DNA from: Veillonellaceae bacterium
GTDB lineage: Bacteria; Bacillota; Negativicutes; JAAYSF01
Direction of reading: 5' to 3'
DNA: 64,000 nucleotides
Assembly (NCBI GenBank): GCA_012523975.1
Contig: JAAYSF010000085.1
Location: 1-64,000 of the forward strand
Both the position numbers and the translations under genes were made by a program. The notes below the pieces were generated by a model. The model worked only from the letters and a program-made list of their open reading frames with translations, had not been told where the DNA came from and did not search any database. Shown here in pieces: positions 1 through 8,995 of this stretch; the stretch's first letter is position 1, and the number at the start of each line of letters is the position of its first letter.

Positions 1-1949
1 GAGATATTGAAAATACTGTACGCATAATCAATGAGAGCGTTAATAACGGTGCTTTCGGCCTCAATGAGATCAAAAATGAAATCCGCAACATTGAAAATCA
101 CACTGTGCTGATTACTAATAACATATTCGGACTAAATGAAATTAAAAACGAAGTCCGCAGCATTGAAAATGTCGTTAGTAACATTAATATCAATATTTTT
201 AATCAGAGCAATGTAATCAACCAAATTAACAATTCTGTCAACAGCAATATCTTCGGCCTCAATGAGATTAAGAACGAAATTCGCAATATTGAGAATCACA
301 CTACGCTCATCACTAACAATGTTTTCGGTCTCAACGAAATCAAGAATGAAATCCGCAATATCGAAAATCATACCGTTCTAATTACTAACACAGTCTTTGG
401 CCTTAACGAAATCAAGAATGAAATTCGCGCCATTGAAAACTTTGCCAGCAATGTAAATATCAACATTTTCAATCAAATCAATAATACCGTCAACGAAATT
501 AACAACTCTGTCAACAGCAACATCTTCGGCTTAAATGAAATCAAAAATGAAATTCGCAACATTGAGAACCATACCTCGCTTATCACCAACAACATTTTTG
601 GCCTCAATGAAATTAAGAATGAAGTTAGGAATATTGAAAACCATACAATATTGATAACTAACAATATCTTTGGCCTCAATGAAATCAAGAACGAAGTACG
701 AAACATCGAAAATGTCGTCGGCAATATAAATATTAACGTTTTCAATCAGATTAATAATACAGTTAACCAAATTAACAACTCTGTCAACAGCAACATCTTC
801 GGCTTAAATGAAATTAAGAACGAAATCCGCAACATTGAAAACCATACTACCCTAATCACTAATAACGTCTTTGGACTGAACGAAATTAAAAATGAGATCA
901 GAAACATTGAAAACCACACTACACTCATTACCAACAATATCTTTGGTCTTAACGAGATTAAAAATGAAGTCCGTAATATTGAAAACCTTGTCGGTAACCT
1001 GTCTTTCAATGTTGATACTTCTATCTTCAATCAAATCAACAATACCGTCAACCTGATCAACAATTCTGTCAACAGCAATATCTTTGGCCTCAATGAAATT
1101 AAGAACGAAATCCGTAACATTGAGAATCACACTGTTTTAATTACCAATAGCGAATTCGGCCTTAACGAAATAAAGAGCGAAGTTCGTAATATTGAAAATA
1201 TTGTCAGCAACCTCTCCTTTAACTTTGATACCAATATCTTCAATGAAGTCAACAATACCGTCAATCTTATAAATAACTCCGTCAACAGCGACATCTTCGG
1301 CTTAAACGAAATTAAGAATGAAATCCGCAATATCGAGAATCACACAATACTAATAACCAATAGCGAATTTGGTCTTAACGAAATAAAGAATGAAGTACGC
1401 AATATTGAAAATATTGTCGGCAACCTATCCTTCAATGTCAACACGAGTATTTTCAACCAAATTAACAACACTGTAAACCAGATTAATAACAGTGTAAATA
1501 ACAGCGAATTCGGCCTCTGCGAAATTAAGAATGAAATAAAGATGCTAGTCAATGAAATACCTGGTCAAGTATTCGATTTGACAACCGGAGCAGTCATCCG
1601 CAGTATGGAAGCCAGATGCATGGTGTTTAAGGTTATTAATACTTCGCCAAATGCCGTCAACGTTTCTTGGACAGTTTGGAATTATGGGGTCTGCCCGGCA
1701 AATTGCTTCTTCACTAATTCGTTTAACGTGGCACCGCGCTGCTCAAATGAACAATCCATTGAAATATTCGGACCAGGAGAAATGGATCCGAAACTGAATA
1801 ACTACGAAGTTACCATTTCAGGAATTGTTCCAGGCATCTATGTATTTACCGCATCTTCGGAACCTAATGGAGATCTAGTTTCCGCAAATACGTTTAAAAG
1901 CGGCGACTTCCTCGCCCGGGTGTTTAATACACCTTGCCCCGTCGATTAA
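1..1949 (+). CDS. Asn-rich tandem-repeat stalk protein with C-terminal head (5' end outside window)
   Basis: The frame is open from the first bases of the window, so the gene starts upstream; the first internal GTG at 105 is not a real start. About 15-16 units begin with FGLNEIKNE. Short units are 24 residues; long units of about 43-47 residues add an Asn-rich segment ending INNSVNSN. Ile, Leu and Phe recur at 3-4 residue spacing, which suggests a long coiled coil with Asn in many core-like places. About 28 N-x-S/T sequons (ENHT, INNT, INNS, NLS) fall at fixed points. The last roughly 130 residues (from about 1555) are non-repetitive, contain four Cys and look beta-rich, like a globular head. 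A fibrous surface, spore or appendage protein is my inference; no named family was recognised. It may be modified by the glycosyltransferase encoded next. Confidence 0.85.
   Translation, partial: DIENTVRIINESVNNGAFGLNEIKNEIRNIENHTVLITNNIFGLNEIKNEVRSIENVVSNININIFNQSNVINQINNSVNSNIFGLNEIKNEIRNIENHTTLITNNVFGLNEIKNEIRNIENHTVLITNTVFGLNEIKNEIRAIENFASNVNINIFNQINNTVNEINNSVNSNIFGLNEIKNEIRNIENHTSLITNNIFGLNEIKNEVRNIENHTILITNNIFGLNEIKNEVRNIENVVGNININVFNQINNTVNQINNSVNSNIFGLNEIKNEIRNIENHTTLITNNVFGLNEIKNEIRNIENHTTLITNNIFGLNEIKNEVRNIENLVGNLSFNVDTSIFNQINNTVNLINNSVNSNIFGLNEIKNEIRNIENHTVLITNSEFGLNEIKSEVRNIENIVSNLSFNFDTNIFNEVNNTVNLINNSVNSDIFGLNEIKNEIRNIENHTILITNSEFGLNEIKNEVRNIENIVGNLSFNVNTSIFNQINNTVNQINNSVNNSEFGLCEIKNEIKMLVNEIPGQVFDLTTGAVIRSMEARCMVFKVINTSPNAVNVSWTVWNYGVCPANCFFTNSFNVAPRCSNEQSIEIFGPGEMDPKLNNYEVTISGIVPGIYVFTASSEPNGDLVSANTFKSGDFLARVFNTPCPVD
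3..1545 (+). repeat. Tandem 72-bp coding repeats in short/long order
   Basis: At DNA level the stalk is built from 72-bp units (24 codons) with longer units of about 129-141 bp interspersed. The order is mostly short, short, long in the first half and short, long in the second half. Units differ mainly at synonymous positions and at Ile/Val, so the protein is conserved while the DNA has drifted. Such arrays can change length by recombination. Confidence 0.85.
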
Positions 1950-1995
1950 TCCGCTGTAGTATCGAATGAACCAATCATTTAGAATATAGCGTTTG

Positions 1996-2028
1996 TGTGA
2001 AATGCCCCGTACAGCGGGGCATTTCACA
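1996..2028 (+). terminator. Hairpin terminator after the repeat protein
   Basis: A perfect 14-bp inverted repeat (TGTGAAATGCCCCG / CGGGGCATTTCACA) with a 5-nt loop lies 47 bp after the stop codon. It lacks a strong T run, so termination efficiency is uncertain. Confidence 0.65.
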
Positions 2029-2093
2029 TATCCGCCGCTTTATGAATAATATACCACGAGTGCTATATCCATCTGATGGTAGGAGGCCGAAAA

Positions 2094-4907
2094 ATGTGCG
2101 CAACTGAAAACAATCTAAATTCCCTTGATGAAATTCTCGAGAAGTACAATATAACTGATACCATTGCTGCCGCAGCTGAATGCGGTTGGCCATATGTATG
2201 TCAAGAGTTCAATCGAATCGTAAACGAGGAAAACTTCGCCAGCGAAGAAGAAAAATGTATTTTTATCGATCTCTTTTTTTGCCAAATCATTAAAAGCATC
2301 TCACCTGCAATCGACATCTCACAGTTCTGGGACCTTGTAAAAGAGTGGTTTAATGCCCGCAAGCTCGAAAGCCGCAACGGCCATTTATCGCCCAATGAGA
2401 AAATTGCCCTTATCCATTTTTGCCTTAATCTGCGCCAAAAATTGCGTGAATTTGTAATTCTTGTTCCATTTAGTGAAGTTGAAAAACTCAGCGACGAACA
2501 TCAACGAATGTTACTAGCTATATGGCGTATGCTCTTTTTTGAGCCTTTTGCCGCCATGAATCTCTACTGGAACCCTACCCACCCGGAAGAAGAATTACTG
2601 GAGCAATGCAGGCACAGCGGGTACAAAGGATTGGTTGCCGCCAGTATGTATGATCCCTTTTCGGCCGACGATTTTAATATTGACTCAGAACAGCTGATTA
2701 CCGCCCCCATTCCATTTTGTTATAAGGCAATTATCGTCTACTGGATGGTAAATACACCTTACTTTAACGCTGAAGAAAAACACCGTCAAAAGCTTATGAA
2801 ATATATTCCCAACCTCTGCCGGGCTATTACCCGTCATCCGGAAATTCTCTCTACTATGTTCTTTCTTACCTTTGTCCAGGAAGTCATGACCGGTTTGTGG
2901 CGAGGTTCCTATATCGGCGGCAATAACCTGAACGCTCTTGCCGCATTCGGCGATTTTATCAGCTTCACAATTAACCGGGCGATGCCTCAACCAAAACCTA
3001 AACTTGTCCGCAAGGATTTGAGCAAAGGTGAAAAAATCAGAATCGGCTACATCTCGCGCAACTTTTACAAACAGGCCGTTAGCTGTTATATGATCAATCG
3101 AGTTGTTAATCATAATCCTGATAAATTCGAGATAATTACCTTTGCGCTCGGCGATTATCATGACAATGTCTCAGATATGTTCGAGCAACATAGCGACAAA
3201 TTTATCCGCCTTGAAAACATGACAGACTTTCCCGGCATTATCGGAAAAATTAGGGAGAACGACTTAGATATCCTAATATACACCGATATTGGCATGGACC
3301 CTGTTACTTATATTTTGTCAGGCCTGCAGCTAGCCCCTATTCAGTGCGCCTTGGTTGGGCACGGGACTTCTACCGGTATGCCGACTATTCAATACTACAT
3401 CAGCGGCGACTTCGAAGCACCGAATGCGCAGCAGCATTATCGCGAAAAGCTTATAACACTGCCAAAATCCGGTGCCGCCCAGTACCTGCCTATGACCCCT
3501 GACCCACAGGTAACCCGTGAGGAATTAGGTATACCTGAAGATGCTGTTGTTTTTATCTCGTGTGCTAATGGCATTAAGCACGGTCATCTCCGCGACGAGC
3601 TCTTTGTTGAAATTCTTAAACAGGCTCCGAACGCATGGATAGTCTTAAAGCCCTTTGCGACCCATGCTAGCATTGACCGAGTTTTTACTGAACGCATAAT
3701 CGGCAAGGCCCGCGATGCCGGAGTTAATAATCGCTTACTCATTTTGCCGCCAATCGGCCAGACAAAGCATGTCCTTGGCTTGCTGGCCATTGCCGATATT
3801 CAGTTGGACAGCTATCCTTATGGCGGTTGGACGACAAACATGGAAGCGCTGCACGCCGGGCTCCCCATAGTTACTCAAGAAGGTGAGCTGGCTCGCAGCC
3901 GCTGGGGGGCAGGCTTGCTCCGAGCCCTTAATATCAATGAGGGTATTGCCGCCAATGAGCAGGAATATATCGACTGGGCAGTACGTTTTGCTAATGATGA
4001 GAACTTGCGTAAATGGATAAGCGAGCAAATAACAGCTAAGGTTGAAGACGTCCTATTTAATGGCCCCGCCGCCCAACCTGATTACGAACAGGCCCTTACC
4101 GACATTTATCAGCAGGAATGCAGCCGGGCTGAGCTTGAGGAAACGGCCCGCCGTACATGGAAGTTTTCCGGCGAGTACCATAGAAACACCGATGCTATCA
4201 CTATCGCTACTTCGCTGAGTCTGGAAAATGTCAACATTCAAAAAATCGCTATGCGAACTTGGCAAACTGCCGGGTTCCGCCTTGTTTCTGTTAATCCGCT
4301 CGATTCAATCGCCGCCTTACAGCATCAATTTCCGGATGTCGAATTTATTGCTGCGCCGCGCGACGGACGTCAGCAATACGGTAAACCTTTGGTCTATTTT
4401 GATGATTTACTGTCATATTTCAAAAACCGCGAAATCCCGCTTTGCGGAATTATCAACCCAGACATTTGCCTATTGAATAATAGTTTTTATGACTTTATCA
4501 AAAAAGAGGCACCTGACTCATTTATTTTCGGTTCAAGGGTCGATGTTGATTCACTGTCATCGCCGGAAGGTCAATTTTATAATAGCGGCTTTGATTACTT
4601 TTTCTTTGATCGCGAAATACTCCAGTATTACCCTGAGCAGAACTTCTGCCTTGGCCTCCCATGGCTAGATTATTGGGCTGTAATTGTGCCGCTTATGCGA
4701 AAAGTGCCTGTAAAGCGAGTAACAGCTCCTGTAGTCCTGCACGTAAAACACCCCCAAACCGCTGATGCTATAACCTGGATTAACCTTGGCATGGCTCTAA
4801 GCTCTCATTTTCATCCACCCTTTGACCTATCGCCCGAAACCATGACCCGTTACGCTAATGAGACATTGACGATTATTGATAAATTGTCACAGGAAGTTGC
4901 GCTTTAG
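2094..4907 (+). CDS. GT41-type (SPINDLY/HMW1C-like) glycosyltransferase with extra C-terminal domain
   Basis: The start is ATG 2094, seven bases after AGGAGG at 2081-2086; an in-frame ATG at 2076 would lie upstream of that site. The 937-residue product has an alpha-helical N-terminal part (about 1-300, no obvious TPR motifs). A GT-B core follows (about 305-690) with IRIGYISRNF, ALVGHGTSTGMPTIQYY, VFISCANGIKH, IVLKPF and LDSYPYGGWTTNMEALHAGLPIVT, the pattern of O-GlcNAc transferase/SPINDLY and HMW1C enzymes (GT41). These cytoplasmic enzymes move a sugar from a UDP donor to Ser/Thr or to Asn in N-x-S/T. Residues about 698-937 form a second domain shared with the glycosyltransferase at 22620-24566. 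Because the sequon-rich repeat protein sits directly upstream, I infer it as a substrate. Linkage and sugar are unknown. Confidence 0.8.
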   Translation: MCATENNLNSLDEILEKYNITDTIAAAAECGWPYVCQEFNRIVNEENFASEEEKCIFIDLFFCQIIKSISPAIDISQFWDLVKEWFNARKLESRNGHLSPNEKIALIHFCLNLRQKLREFVILVPFSEVEKLSDEHQRMLLAIWRMLFFEPFAAMNLYWNPTHPEEELLEQCRHSGYKGLVAASMYDPFSADDFNIDSEQLITAPIPFCYKAIIVYWMVNTPYFNAEEKHRQKLMKYIPNLCRAITRHPEILSTMFFLTFVQEVMTGLWRGSYIGGNNLNALAAFGDFISFTINRAMPQPKPKLVRKDLSKGEKIRIGYISRNFYKQAVSCYMINRVVNHNPDKFEIITFALGDYHDNVSDMFEQHSDKFIRLENMTDFPGIIGKIRENDLDILIYTDIGMDPVTYILSGLQLAPIQCALVGHGTSTGMPTIQYYISGDFEAPNAQQHYREKLITLPKSGAAQYLPMTPDPQVTREELGIPEDAVVFISCANGIKHGHLRDELFVEILKQAPNAWIVLKPFATHASIDRVFTERIIGKARDAGVNNRLLILPPIGQTKHVLGLLAIADIQLDSYPYGGWTTNMEALHAGLPIVTQEGELARSRWGAGLLRALNINEGIAANEQEYIDWAVRFANDENLRKWISEQITAKVEDVLFNGPAAQPDYEQALTDIYQQECSRAELEETARRTWKFSGEYHRNTDAITIATSLSLENVNIQKIAMRTWQTAGFRLVSVNPLDSIAALQHQFPDVEFIAAPRDGRQQYGKPLVYFDDLLSYFKNREIPLCGIINPDICLLNNSFYDFIKKEAPDSFIFGSRVDVDSLSSPEGQFYNSGFDYFFFDREILQYYPEQNFCLGLPWLDYWAVIVPLMRKVPVKRVTAPVVLHVKHPQTADAITWINLGMALSSHFHPPFDLSPETMTRYANETLTIIDKLSQEVAL

Positions 4908-5035
4908 TAAACCATATTATGTATTAAATTTGAGAAGTTGCGGTTTAAGTAATTGTTTTAGTAACACATCAAGTTTCATCTTCATAAATTATAATAGAGC
5001 AAACATATCCACTAAACATAAGGAGGAAGATCTTA

Positions 5036-5764
5036 ATGAGTAATACACCCCTACATCACTTCTGTAATAGGGAATTCGTAAAACAGCTTTGTGACCTTCA
5101 GGATAGGAACGTATTGTTATTAATGGTCGACGGTTCAGCAGTATTTGGCCGTATTGCCCGTATTGATGATTGTGTGCTTAGCGTCGTTCCCCCTGTAGGT
5201 GTAACAGCATTAAACTTTGTTCAATTCCGTCCGCCGAATGGAACACTGCCATTACCGCTAATCCTCAGTCAAATATTCATTGATGTATGTGACATTGCCC
5301 ATGCTATCGAAGGCCCGTTTGTTTTCTCGCCGCTGTTCCCGTTACACTTACCAGGCGGAATAGGCCCAAACGGCGTAGATGCGGCAGGAACCCAAATTCC
5401 GCCTGCAGTTCAGTCGATTATCGAGCAAATCACTACCGGTACGGGCGCCCAAGGATTCCGGAGCGAGCCGTCAGCTGCTCTCCCAGGCCGTCAGCAGCAT
5501 GAACTGCTTGAAGAACTTTGCGACTTGGAAGGCCAAAATATTGCTATTACCACACTCGGCGGATGGACGATTGGCGGCCAGTTAGGCGAAGTCGATGATT
5601 GTGTATCCCTTATCAGCACCGGCACCAGTATCTTCCCGCCAATTGTATTCCTCGGTGTCGTCCTTGTCTTCGGCCCTGCCTTCCCGCTTGGGTTTATCGT
5701 TCTGCTAGGCACTTTCAGAGTTTGGAGCAATCTCAAGACTTTAACCCAGGTAATTCTCCCCTAG
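5036..5764 (+). CDS. Two-domain Sm-like small protein, copy 1
   Basis: ATG 5036 follows AAGGAGGAAGATCTTA. The 242-residue protein contains the same motif twice: a helix ending in LCDL, then xNVxLxxxDG-x-xxGxIxxIDDCVLxV (about residues 12-50), and again ELCDLEGQNIAI...GGWTIGGQLGEVDDCVSLI (about 160-195). This strand-turn pattern resembles the Sm1 motif of Sm/LSm barrels, but that is a fold guess, not a family hit. Each half is followed by a hydrophobic, Pro-rich tail. It is a close paralogue of the gene at 7668-8372. Function is unknown. A structural or spore/surface role is possible given the neighbours. Confidence 0.8.
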   Translation: MSNTPLHHFCNREFVKQLCDLQDRNVLLLMVDGSAVFGRIARIDDCVLSVVPPVGVTALNFVQFRPPNGTLPLPLILSQIFIDVCDIAHAIEGPFVFSPLFPLHLPGGIGPNGVDAAGTQIPPAVQSIIEQITTGTGAQGFRSEPSAALPGRQQHELLEELCDLEGQNIAITTLGGWTIGGQLGEVDDCVSLISTGTSIFPPIVFLGVVLVFGPAFPLGFIVLLGTFRVWSNLKTLTQVILP

Positions 5765-5770
5765 CTAACA

Positions 5771-5800
5771 AAAAAACTGTCGGCAAGCCGACAGTTTTTT
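5771..5800. terminator. Bidirectional terminator
   Basis: AAAAAACTGTCGGC / GCCGACAGTTTTTT with a 2-nt loop. It has A/T tracts on both sides and sits between the convergent genes ending at 5764 and 5804, so it can serve both. Confidence 0.9.
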
Positions 5801-5803
5801 CTT

Positions 5804-7453
5804 TTAATCTGCTCTTTTTTCCCATACTTCACAGCCTTGAAATGGATTTGCCGTTCCTAAATATAAAGTTCCCTCAGACGAGACAAATAACGTCCTAATG
5901 CCGTAGTTATAGCGATTGCACAATCCGTTAAGCGATACCGGCACCCAATGCACCCCGTCTCTTGTTTTCCATAAGTCACAGCCTATTCTTCGCGCGCCAA
6001 GAGTATAAAGCAGCTCGGTAATTCCCGGATTGAATACTGAGCTGAGGAAATCGAGGAAAGGTGACAAACTCCCAACCTGCGGCAAAAGCTCGTCAAGCAG
6101 TGCCGGGAAATAGGGAACGTATATCGGAATAAGATCATTCCAGCTCCATGTTCCAAGATACAACTCGCCATTAAAAGCTTGAATCTGCCAGCAATAGCCG
6201 TTGGTTATATCCCCGAATCCGGATGGAAAACCGCTTAAAGCCTGCCCGCGCACACCGGTAATAGGTTGGGTCGGCACAACCGGTTTACCGCCAATAACAA
6301 GTTCCCATCTATCATCTTTGCTTACTCTAATAACGTCAAAGCCCTTAGGCGGCACGATAGGATCGTCCGGATTTATGCTTCTTATCCCGACCTCTATTGC
6401 CGTTCCTATATATATATAATCATTAAACACATCAAGTGACCATGGATGCTCATTACGGGCATCACCGGCACCCTTATCAACTACCAAAACCCAATCATCT
6501 TTTTGTGGTGTGGCCCCATTTGTTCTCCAAAGCTCAAAGCCTGTCGGAAGCGCCGTGCCAACATATAGGTGACCATTAAAGCTTAACAGCACGTCAACAT
6601 TGCCGCGCGGGTTTTTATCTGGATCGCCGTTTAAATCAATTTGAGTCCAGCCGTTATTTTCCGGATCAGTGCTGGAGAACAGCGCTGCTGCGGCAACACC
6701 CATCAGTGGGAGAGCACCCATATACAAAACGCCGTTATGTTCAACCATATACCGGGTTGAGAATCCCTGTACGCTTTGCGGCAAGGTATTCCAAGTTAAA
6801 CCGTCGGTCGACTTTAGAATTATTACGTTAGGACTTAATGGGGTGAGTGCGCCGGCATACAATGCATTGTTATAATTGACCATAAACCGGAAACCTATAT
6901 TCATTGGATCCTGCGGCGCTTTGTATACTCTTTGCCACGACTCAGATCCATCCTTCTTGTAGCGCCATATCTCACCTGCAAAATCCGGGTTCTGCGGTAT
7001 AAGAATTTCAGGTATTGGGATATCGCCAAATATTTGATTGCTTAGGATTGAGTAGGGTATATTCCTGGCAGTACCGACATAAAGATACTCTCCTAATTCA
7101 GCCATCGACCAAGCATAGTTATTTTGCTTAGCGTTATCACGGTTTGCTGAATCAAAACCTCTAACCGGCGTAATTTTCCTGAATCCGCCAATATTAGGAG
7201 CCGGGCTTAAAAGTTGGTTTGCCAACCCCCAGCTCGTTATCGAATTCAAGCTTACAATGTATTCGGGAAATGCCGTGTGAAATCTTGCCGGGTTGCTTAA
7301 TGACGCATTTTCCAGCATTACAATATCATTGTCTACATAACTTACTTTTCCAACTACGAATATCTGATTGTTTAAACCTAGTTCCACTACATTGCCGGTT
7401 TCCCTTTCCAAGTAATCCCTGATATCCTCATAACTGTTCATTCTGTTTTTCAA
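5804..7453 (-). CDS. Beta-propeller-like protein with N-terminal Sm-like segment
   Basis: About 549 residues. The N-terminal roughly 75 residues (YLERETGNVVEL...VGKVSYVDNDIVMLENA) match the pattern of the Sm-like domains encoded on both sides. The rest is a repeat-built propeller: blades carry LYVGT, LYAGAL, LYMGAL, IYIGTA, LYLGTW and LYLGTA, often followed by ELW or EVW. No signal peptide is visible. The start is either TTG 7453, seven bases from a run of seven G, or ATG 7441, which has a weak ribosome site. Ligand and role are unknown. The shared N-terminal segment suggests co-assembly with the flanking Sm-like proteins. Confidence 0.8.
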   Translation of the reverse strand: MKNRMNSYEDIRDYLERETGNVVELGLNNQIFVVGKVSYVDNDIVMLENASLSNPARFHTAFPEYIVSLNSITSWGLANQLLSPAPNIGGFRKITPVRGFDSANRDNAKQNNYAWSMAELGEYLYVGTARNIPYSILSNQIFGDIPIPEILIPQNPDFAGEIWRYKKDGSESWQRVYKAPQDPMNIGFRFMVNYNNALYAGALTPLSPNVIILKSTDGLTWNTLPQSVQGFSTRYMVEHNGVLYMGALPLMGVAAAALFSSTDPENNGWTQIDLNGDPDKNPRGNVDVLLSFNGHLYVGTALPTGFELWRTNGATPQKDDWVLVVDKGAGDARNEHPWSLDVFNDYIYIGTAIEVGIRSINPDDPIVPPKGFDVIRVSKDDRWELVIGGKPVVPTQPITGVRGQALSGFPSGFGDITNGYCWQIQAFNGELYLGTWSWNDLIPIYVPYFPALLDELLPQVGSLSPFLDFLSSVFNPGITELLYTLGARRIGCDLWKTRDGVHWVPVSLNGLCNRYNYGIRTLFVSSEGTLYLGTANPFQGCEVWEKRAD

Positions 7454-7667
7454 AAACCATCCCCCCCAAATGTTAAACTACATAATCTTTCTAATGTATA
7501 CTATTCAGGATGGCCTCAATTTGACTTTATTTCAAAGTTATCTATGAGATTTTTAGTATTGCTTTCCCTTAAAATATTCTAAACAACACTGCTTTTGTAA
7601 CATATTTAGTTAAATTCTCATAGGTTATATAAAGTAATCTAAATCATATGCAAGGAGGTTTAAATCC

Positions 7668-8372
7668 ATGAGTAAAACACCATTACATCACCTGTGTAAT
7701 ATAGAATTTGTAAAACAGTTATGTGATCTTAAAGATAGGAATGTATTGCTTTTAATGGTTGACGGGTCTGCTGTCTTTGGCCGTATTGCCAGGATTGATG
7801 ACTGTGTCCTTAGCGTCGTACCTCCGATAGGCGTAACTTCCTTGAACTTTGTTCAGTTTCGTCCGCCTAACGGAACTCTGCCCCTGCCGTTAATAGTAAG
7901 CCAAATATTTATTGATGTATGCGACATTGCCCATGTTATCGAAGGTCCTTTTATAGTTTCACCGCTATTACCGCTATTGTGCTCAAACGGCGTAACAACA
8001 GATTCCACCGTTCCTCCCGCCGTACAATCAATCGTAGAACAAATTACTACCGGAACCCAAGGTATGAGAAGCGAGGCGTCAGCAGTTGTCCCAGGCCGCC
8101 AGCAGTGTGAGTTACTTGAAGAACTATGTGAATTAGAAGGTCAAAACATTGCTATTACAACACTTGGCGGATGGACCATTGGCGGTCAGCTTGGTGAAAT
8201 TGATGATTGTGTATCAGTAATCAGCACCGGTACCAGTATATTCCCGCCCACTGTTTTCCTCGGCGTAGTTTTAGTCTTCGGACCGGCCTTCCCACTTGGG
8301 TTCATCGTCTTGCTAGAAACTTTTAGAGTATGGAGCAATCTAAGAACCCTAACCCAGGTAATTCTGCCATAA
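7668..8372 (+). CDS. Two-domain Sm-like small protein, copy 2
   Basis: ATG 7668 follows AAGGAGGTTTAAATCC. The 234-residue protein is nearly identical over long stretches to the product of 5036-5764. The middle linker is shorter and there are scattered substitutions such as VIS for LIS. Both internal repeats are kept. The upstream intergenic stretch (7454-7667) must hold divergent promoters for this gene and the propeller gene; I saw no clear -35/-10 pair. This is gene duplication on either side of a functionally linked gene; role unknown. Confidence 0.8.
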   Translation: MSKTPLHHLCNIEFVKQLCDLKDRNVLLLMVDGSAVFGRIARIDDCVLSVVPPIGVTSLNFVQFRPPNGTLPLPLIVSQIFIDVCDIAHVIEGPFIVSPLLPLLCSNGVTTDSTVPPAVQSIVEQITTGTQGMRSEASAVVPGRQQCELLEELCELEGQNIAITTLGGWTIGGQLGEIDDCVSVISTGTSIFPPTVFLGVVLVFGPAFPLGFIVLLETFRVWSNLRTLTQVILP

Positions 8373-8428
8373 CTGCCTATAAACCGTCCGTTAGTGATAG
8401 GGCATGATTTATAAATTCCGGTAGACGA

Positions 8429-8459
8429 AGAAGCGCTGTCGATAGTCGACAGCGCTTCT
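8429..8459. terminator. Bidirectional terminator
   Basis: AGAAGCGCTGTCGA / TCGACAGCGCTTCT with a 3-nt loop, located between convergent genes ending at 8372 and 8474. Confidence 0.8.
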
Positions 8460-8473
8460 ATTAGTTGATAAGT

Positions 8474-8992
8474 CTAATCGGCAGCTTGCTCGTTATCGGG
8501 GAGACAAGCCTCAATCTGCTGGGCCGTCAATATGACTGCTCCTGCATTGACTGTTGTAGTCGCATCATGTTCTCCGTTTAGAGCGGCAACGATAATATTA
8601 GTCGCCCGCAGGGTGTAAGTTACCTTACCAATCTTATCAATTGCCGGTACAGTATCAAAATAAAGAAGGACGGCATTGCGAAAAACAGTGGCTGACGATG
8701 TTTCAGCGCCTTTGCTTTCCCCCCGTATAGCGCTCTGATGAACGTGATATATTACTGAGCCGTCCCGCAGCAGTTCAAAGGTCGTTTCAGCCCAACTGCC
8801 GTCTGCGCTGTCGTTAAATGTGGCGCTCCAATTGACATTAGCATACAGCAGCACGCCGGATGGTTTATGCTTGAGATTAATCTTAGCTTTAGCCAACTCA
8901 ACAGTCTTTCCTGCTGGCAAGGAATTAGAAGGCGGTAAAACAGAACTTCTTTCTTTGTTCATAACTTTACGGACCTTTGTAAACTCAACCAT
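8474..8992 (-). CDS. Single-copy beta-rich surface-type module protein
   Basis: 172 residues, one module: AGKTVELAKAKINL...VNWSATF...TFELLRDGSVIYHV...LLYFDT...TYTLRATN...GAVILTAQQIEA. The same module occurs twice in the upstream gene. The pattern (RDG strand, then a TYTLRA strand near the end) recalls jelly-roll domains in phage or exosporium-type surface proteins, but I cannot name the family. No signal peptide. The ribosome site AGGAGG lies inside the last codons of the upstream gene, 9 bases from ATG, so the two are translationally linked. Confidence 0.75.
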   Translation of the reverse strand: MVEFTKVRKVMNKERSSVLPPSNSLPAGKTVELAKAKINLKHKPSGVLLYANVNWSATFNDSADGSWAETTFELLRDGSVIYHVHQSAIRGESKGAETSSATVFRNAVLLYFDTVPAIDKIGKVTYTLRATNIIVAALNGEHDATTTVNAGAVILTAQQIEACLPDNEQAAD

Positions 8993-8995
8993 CCG

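Noticed and set aside
3-1545. CRISPR-like array
   Set aside because: Units are adjacent, coding and have no unique spacers.
132-1552. Several minus-strand reading frames in the repeat region (70-94 codons)
   Set aside because: They are mirror frames of the tandem repeat; no ribosome sites, and their protein sequences repeat only because the sense DNA does.
5599-5898. Plus-strand 99-codon frame across the terminator
   Set aside because: It spans the Sm-like gene end, a bidirectional terminator and antisense propeller sequence.
7461-7467. Run of seven G before the propeller gene as a phase-variation switch
   Set aside because: It lies upstream of every plausible start codon and the reading frame does not depend on its length; it more likely acts as ribosome site.
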